From positions 1 through 43,682 of the IMG/VR virus record IMGVR_UViG_3300025120_012241: 43,682 bases of DNA. One strand, written 5' to 3'. Made by a program: the position numbers and the translations under genes. Shown piece by piece: positions 40,814 to 43,682 of this stretch (positions are counted from its first letter, which is position 1; each line of letters starts with the position of its first letter). The notes under the pieces were generated by a model, which worked only from the letters and a program-made list of their open reading frames with translations, ran no database searches and was not told where the DNA came from. Source of the DNA: a virus.

Positions 40814-41126
40814 TGGAGACGGTGGGAATTGAACCCACGTCCGAAATAATTTCCAATTCAAGTCATCCACAGGCTTGGGAGATTTTTCAAAATCAACAAA
40901 ACTTTTCTGATCTTACTGTGACCAGAGACAGGTTCTTGTTTGATTTTTACAACTGATCTGTTGTTTTGATTAGATTGGATAGAAGGCTCTAATCAGCCTC
41001 CCGATTAAGCAGCTTGTGCTAAAACGAAATTGTTGTTATTGGCAACTAATTGTTTTTGATTTTTTAAGTCATCACGACTGCCTGCACTATCCTCTTTTAT
41101 CACTCCGTCGAATCCTGAACGTCCCC
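40814..41126 (-). ncRNA. ssrA: Transfer-messenger RNA (one-piece), tag ANNNNFVLAQAA
   Basis: 313 nt. The 5' end GGGGACGTTCAGGATTCGAC is the classic tmRNA start. The 3' end CGTGGGTTCAATTCCCACCG then TCTCCA gives the T arm and a 7-bp acceptor stem pairing GGGGACG with CGTCTCC. That includes a G3-U wobble, the alanine identity element. CCA is not encoded (TTT follows). The tag frame begins at GCC (41043-41041, context TTAGTTGCC) and ends TAA at 41007-41005, giving ANNNNFVLAQAA. It aligns with the E. coli tag ANDENYALAA plus two codons. tmRNA rescues stalled ribosomes with SmpB; no smpB is in the window, so host SmpB is presumed. It starts 7 nt after the pilin stop. Confidence 0.95.
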
Positions 41127-41133
41127 GTAATTC

Positions 41134-41271
41134 TTACAGCACTTGAAATGTTTGTTCAACGTATGTTGTTAGCGATGAAGCACCAATATAAAATACACTG
41201 ATTAGTATTGTAAAAAACACACCGTATTCTATAGTCGTAGCTCCGCTCTCGTCCTTTGCGAACGTAAACAT
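41134..41271 (-). CDS. Flp-type (type IVb) pilin, 45 residues
   Basis: A small gene with ATG at 41271 and TAA at 41136-41134, preceded by AAAAAAAGGAGAGTCATT, a strong ribosome binding site. The sequence MFTFAKDESGATTIEYGVFF continues as TILISVFYIGASSL and ends TTYVEQTFQVL. DESG|ATxIEYG is the Flp prepilin signature, with cleavage after Gly10, Glu at +5 and Tyr at +6 of the mature protein, then one hydrophobic helix. Host TadV-type peptidase would be needed to mature it. Flp pilins form Tad pili for attachment. No other tad gene is in the window. It forms one transcript with the tmRNA. Phage-borne Flp pilins are unfamiliar to me. Confidence 0.85.
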   Translation of the reverse strand: MFTFAKDESGATTIEYGVFFTILISVFYIGASSLTTYVEQTFQVL

Positions 41272-41290
41272 AATGACTCTCCTTTTTTTA

Positions 41291-41308
41291 CACCCCCCAT
41301 TGGGTGTC
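41291..41308 (-). other. Small 5'-leader hairpin before the pilin gene
   Basis: On the minus strand ACACCC (41308-41303) and GGGTGT (41296-41291) pair around a six-base loop, AATGGG. It is followed by A7 rather than U, so it is not a terminator. It lies between the ACTATTTA element and the pilin ribosome binding site and may stabilise the message. Confidence 0.55.
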
Positions 41309-41311
41309 ACT

Positions 41312-41319
41312 TAAATAGT
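41312..41319 (-). promoter_or_regulatory. Candidate late promoter element ACTATTTA upstream of the pilin-tmRNA pair
   Basis: The minus strand reads GAACTATTTAAGTGAC, 41 nt before the pilin start and just after the stop of the Fis-like gene. Function is inferred. Confidence 0.45.
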
Positions 41320-41323
41320 TCTA

Positions 41324-41677
41324 TCAATCCTCAAAGTATGAAACTGGTTTATATTTGTTTTTTAGTTTCTGAAATCTATCTTGCCTTAACCCTAGAAACC
41401 TCATAGCCTCTACTTGTGTCCTCGTAGCAGAATAAGCATACTTTAATATAGCATCTCTTACTATCTCTGTCAAGTTATTCCATAAAGGAAATCCATAAAG
41501 CCTGCCGTTAACAGGTTTTGTAGATAATTCTAATTTCAGACCAATGACTTCTTCAAGGGAAAGATTGCCTAACATCGTCTCAAACTCATCATTTGATCTT
41601 TTTTCTTGACGTAGCTTCTTAGATAGGCTATAATATGTATTACGGCCTTTCCTTAGTTTCTTTCTTTTCCAAGACAT
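41324..41677 (-). CDS. Small DNA-binding protein with Fis-like helix-turn-helix
   Basis: 117 residues. The N-terminus is very basic (MSWKRKKLRKGRNTYYSLSK). The C-terminal third reads RDAILKYAYSATRTQVEAMR then FLGLRQDRFQKLKNKY. The spacing follows the Fis/NtrC-type helix-turn-helix, in which 'ALxxxxGNQTxAARxLGIxRxTLYxKLK' is usual. It may regulate phage genes. The start lies next to an AT-rich tract and has no recognisable Shine-Dalgarno. A sigma70-like promoter for the following pilin-tmRNA pair lies inside this gene at 41445-41473. Confidence 0.68.
   Translation of the reverse strand: MSWKRKKLRKGRNTYYSLSKKLRQEKRSNDEFETMLGNLSLEEVIGLKLELSTKPVNGRLYGFPLWNNLTEIVRDAILKYAYSATRTQVEAMRFLGLRQDRFQKLKNKYKPVSYFED
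41445..41473 (-). promoter_or_regulatory. Candidate sigma70-type promoter inside the Fis-like gene (TTGACA, 17 nt, TATATT)
   Basis: On the minus strand TTGACA is at 41473-41468 and TATATT at 41450-41445, 17 nt apart. It matches 11 of 12 consensus bases. It is placed to transcribe the pilin and tmRNA. Its position within coding sequence makes chance similarity possible. Confidence 0.5.
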
Positions 41678-41726
41678 TATATATTAACTATATTATTATA
41701 TTATATTATTATATATATTAAATTTA
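41678..41726. repeat. Extremely AT-rich spacer with TATTAT/ATATTA repeats
   Basis: The 49 nt between the acidic protein and the Fis-like gene contain almost no G or C and are made of overlapping TATTA and ATATAT units. The plus strand runs atattattatattatattat in the middle. It precedes a gene without a Shine-Dalgarno. It could be a melting-prone promoter, a binding site for the Fis-like protein or an unstructured leader. Confidence 0.5.
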
Positions 41727-42545
41727 TTATAAATCAGTTATTTCTAAAGTTAAACCTTCTTCATTATCTAACTCTGGACCTATCTCTTGATCACCACCTG
41801 CTTTCTCTTTCTCATATTCAGGTGTTGTAGGTTCTGGTAGATTAGTTGTAAGAAACTCTTCGAAGTTATCTTTCCAAAGAAGAATGTTAGTTTTTAAATA
41901 ATCATGATAAAGTTCTCTATCCTCATCATTAGCCAGTTCACCAAAATCATTAACGATGGTTCCTTGGATTTGTTTAAACGTTCCAAGGGAAGCATTTCTT
42001 CCAGTAGCATCATTTTCAGAATCTTTTAAACCACGAGTCAACAATTCTTCGTCATCATCAATCTCAATAGCTTCCTCCTCTTCTTCCTCTTCAGGAGTAG
42101 GTAGAATGTCTACACCGAGATCTAAAGGCTCTTCTCTTTCATCGCCAACGTCAATCTCAATGTCTTCTTCTAACTCCATATCAGGAGCAGCTTCAGGAGC
42201 ATCGATGTTAGTTTCAATGGGAGCTAAGAGGTTGTCAATACCGTTTACAAGGTGTGCAATGTAAGATTTTCTTTGCTCAGGATCAGTTGTTAGAGAAAGA
42301 TAAGCATCACGGATTTGAGGAATAATCTTTTTCAAAGTCTGACGCAGTTTGTTGATGCCAGTCTTTTCGTGTGGAATCTGATCATTCACGGCAGTCTTTT
42401 CTTGTAAGAGCCGACTAACAACACCACGAAGAACTTGCTCTTCGTTTAGTTCTTTTTCCTCACGCTTGGTGTGAATCTTTGTGATAATCTTGCGGATGTT
42501 CTCGCGAAGAAGATCTTCCTCTATTAAATCGTTTCTGTTTTTCAT
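41727..42545 (-). CDS. Acidic helical protein, possible scaffold or structural component
   Basis: 272 residues. The first 115 are helical and charged (LLRENIRKIITKIHTKREEK, LRQTLKKIIPQIRDAYLSLT). Residues about 118-170 are an extremely acidic low-complexity stretch (EDIEIDVGDEREEPLDLG, TPEEEEEEEAIEIDDDEELL), and the end is helical. No catalytic motif is present. The ATG overlaps the nucleotidyltransferase gene stop by 4 nt, with AAGGGAG and a small TAAGG/CCTTA hairpin at the start site. Acidic helical proteins with this layout often serve as internal scaffold in heads, but this is only an analogy. Confidence 0.62.
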   Translation of the reverse strand: MKNRNDLIEEDLLRENIRKIITKIHTKREEKELNEEQVLRGVVSRLLQEKTAVNDQIPHEKTGINKLRQTLKKIIPQIRDAYLSLTTDPEQRKSYIAHLVNGIDNLLAPIETNIDAPEAAPDMELEEDIEIDVGDEREEPLDLGVDILPTPEEEEEEEAIEIDDDEELLTRGLKDSENDATGRNASLGTFKQIQGTIVNDFGELANDEDRELYHDYLKTNILLWKDNFEEFLTTNLPEPTTPEYEKEKAGGDQEIGPELDNEEGLTLEITDL

Positions 42546-43682
42546 GATAAGGCTCCCTTACCTAATAAATAGTTTAAAACCTCTTCAACGGCCTCATCTT
42601 CTGGGTCCTCTTCTCGGATAATGGACCTCTTATTTTTATTGCCGACTGCATAACCCTCCACACTTCCACCAGCCATCGATGAGATTTCATCAACTTTTTT
42701 ATTTAGCATTGATTTTGGCGGAGGAGAAACATCAACCGATTTAACCATTGGTCTTTTACTTATTCGGATCAATGCCCTCTTTATAGCATCATCACCAACT
42801 TTATGGACGGTCATAATCTTTCCGTTGCTATAAGTTACATTTAGAGTGTAGGTCGTGGCTTTAGCTTCGTCTATAGCTTCTGGTTCTCTCTCAACACCAA
42901 GTACATCCAGAACATCATCAGGATCAACACCTTGTGGAATAAATCTTTCTAAACCTGCGCCGTCGTCCAATGCTGCTCTAAAATCTCTTGCACTTAAAGC
43001 CTCTGGTGGGGCGACGAATGCACAAGATAGAGGATCGGAAATGGTGACGCCTTCTCTTGCATACTTTTCAAAGTTTGCCTTGAAACGATCTTCGTCCCCG
43101 CCTTTGGTACTACAACCGGGAATGACTGTATCACCGGGTTGAGCAAGCTCTGGCTTATCATCGCTGTTTTCTACAAACTGATAGGTTGCCGAGACGGGAG
43201 AGTTGACAGGAGAACGAACCACCGTAACCTTGTCTTCTAATCCAGCATCTCTAAGATAGATGTTCCAGATCTTTTTAGAAACATCAAAACTTATGTCTTT
43301 ACCACTTGGAGTTTTTCTTGCGAGTGGGGAAATCATAACAACAACACGATCTGCTAAATCAGCATAGTGTTGAACCATTTGCATATGACCTTTATGTGGG
43401 GGCTTAAAAGCGCCCGGCACAACAGCAACGGTACGACCACCTTCTTGCTCATCTAACTTTTGGAGGGGAGGCACATTGCCACGGCCATATTTGAACAAAC
43501 CAAGGATCTGGTTAACAGGAGCAAAGTTTCCAGTAAACTTATAAGTCACATCGTCGTAATCAAAAACAAACCCTTCGGCAGCAGTTGAAACATTATCGAC
43601 ATCCTTCAGTTTGCTCATCTGTTTCGTTAGGATCTCAATGGCCTCATTAGAATCGCTTCCCTCAATCGCTCTGATGGCCTTC
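42542..43682 (-). CDS. Nucleotidyltransferase-domain protein, 5' end beyond the window
   Basis: The frame is open past the ATG at 43618 to the window edge (extra residues KAIRAIEGSDSNEAIEILTKQ are encoded in frame, shown here less one), so the true start may lie outside. Residues about 60-235 of the visible ATG form hold a cytidylyltransferase-fold domain. VAVVPGAFKPPHKGHMQMVQ has the HKGH motif, VVVMISPLARKTPSG follows, then a CSTKGGDEDRF loop and LSARDFRAAL, a variant of the ISSTxIR motif. The opening FVFDYDDVTYKFTGNFAPVN resembles the end of another domain. It may be an NMN/pantetheine-type adenylyltransferase, of unknown substrate. The C-terminal 80 residues are Lys/Asp-rich. Located beside a possible scaffold gene. 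Confidence 0.75.
   Translation of the reverse strand, partial: KAIRAIEGSDSNEAIEILTKQMSKLKDVDNVSTAAEGFVFDYDDVTYKFTGNFAPVNQILGLFKYGRGNVPPLQKLDEQEGGRTVAVVPGAFKPPHKGHMQMVQHYADLADRVVVMISPLARKTPSGKDISFDVSKKIWNIYLRDAGLEDKVTVVRSPVNSPVSATYQFVENSDDKPELAQPGDTVIPGCSTKGGDEDRFKANFEKYAREGVTISDPLSCAFVAPPEALSARDFRAALDDGAGLERFIPQGVDPDDVLDVLGVEREPEAIDEAKATTYTLNVTYSNGKIMTVHKVGDDAIKRALIRISKRPMVKSVDVSPPPKSMLNKKVDEISSMAGGSVEGYAVGNKNKRSIIREEDPEDEAVEEVLNYLLGKGALS
42566..42573 (-). promoter_or_regulatory. Candidate late promoter element ACTATTTA upstream of the acidic protein
   Basis: The minus strand reads AAACTATTTATTAGGTAA, 21 nt before the start at 42545, within the last codons of the nucleotidyltransferase-domain gene. 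Function is inferred. Confidence 0.45.

Noticed and set aside
40814-40880. A tRNA gene at the tmRNA 3' end
   Set aside because: The T arm and acceptor stem belong to the tmRNA; its 5' partner is 250 nt away and the intervening part holds the tag frame. No separate tRNA was found elsewhere.

Overview
This window reads as part of a large, strictly lytic-type, T4-related myovirus genome, most likely from a marine or other aquatic setting. The evidence is a T4-style baseplate wedge pair (gp6-like and gp25-like), a gp55-like late sigma factor, a PIN-PhoH protein of the kind common in marine phages, a very large virion protein and tight gene packing. All 49 supported genes (48 protein-coding genes and a tmRNA) lie on the minus strand, so transcription runs from high to low coordinates. 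I found no integrase, IS element, CRISPR array or tRNA gene.

Layout in transcription order. (1) 43682-41324: a nucleotidyltransferase-domain protein cut by the window edge, an acidic helical protein and a small Fis-like DNA-binding protein. (2) 41271-40814: a 45-residue Flp-type (type IVb) pilin followed after only 7 nt by a one-piece tmRNA with an unusual tag, ANNNNFVLAQAA. (3) 40756-38338: a 290-residue putative structural protein, four small membrane, secreted or basic proteins and an HldE/TagD-like nucleotidyltransferase. (4) 38168-34662: PIN-PhoH, two unknown proteins, an HExxH metallopeptidase and a Cas4/AddB-like Fe-S nuclease. (5) 34654-16867: a 17.8 kb run of 21 overlapping genes for glycan synthesis and decoration. 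(6) 16874-15115: small proteins and the gp55-like late sigma factor. (7) 15125-1: tail hub/lysozyme, baseplate and large structural genes, ending in a LamG-like protein cut by the left edge.

The glycan island is the standout. It encodes GDP-fucose synthesis (gmd, fcl) plus a GT10 fucosyltransferase-like enzyme, and a CMP-sugar synthetase fused to a cupin plus a GT29 sialyltransferase-like enzyme. It also has a carbohydrate sulfotransferase, a C-methyltransferase, two aminotransferases (one very short), a SIS isomerase, a HAD phosphatase, two cupins, a compact HpcH/CitE-like lyase, a beta-helix protein and at least five further glycosyltransferases. Together they look able to build a branched, fucosylated, acidic and perhaps sulfated glycan. 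The glycan could decorate the virion or remodel the infected cell surface; the sequence does not say which.

Regulation is partly readable. Three sigma70-type promoters (TTGACA, 17 nt, then TATAAT, TATACT or TATATT) suggest early transcription by host RNA polymerase. A separate motif, ACTAYTTA, recurs 19-41 nt upstream of eight genes, including gp6 and gp25, and may be this phage's gp55-dependent late promoter. Just upstream of the 290-residue protein, that motif sits in the loop of a hairpin whose 3' arm is the ribosome binding site. This resembles the T4 logic in which long upstream transcripts hide a late gene's start.
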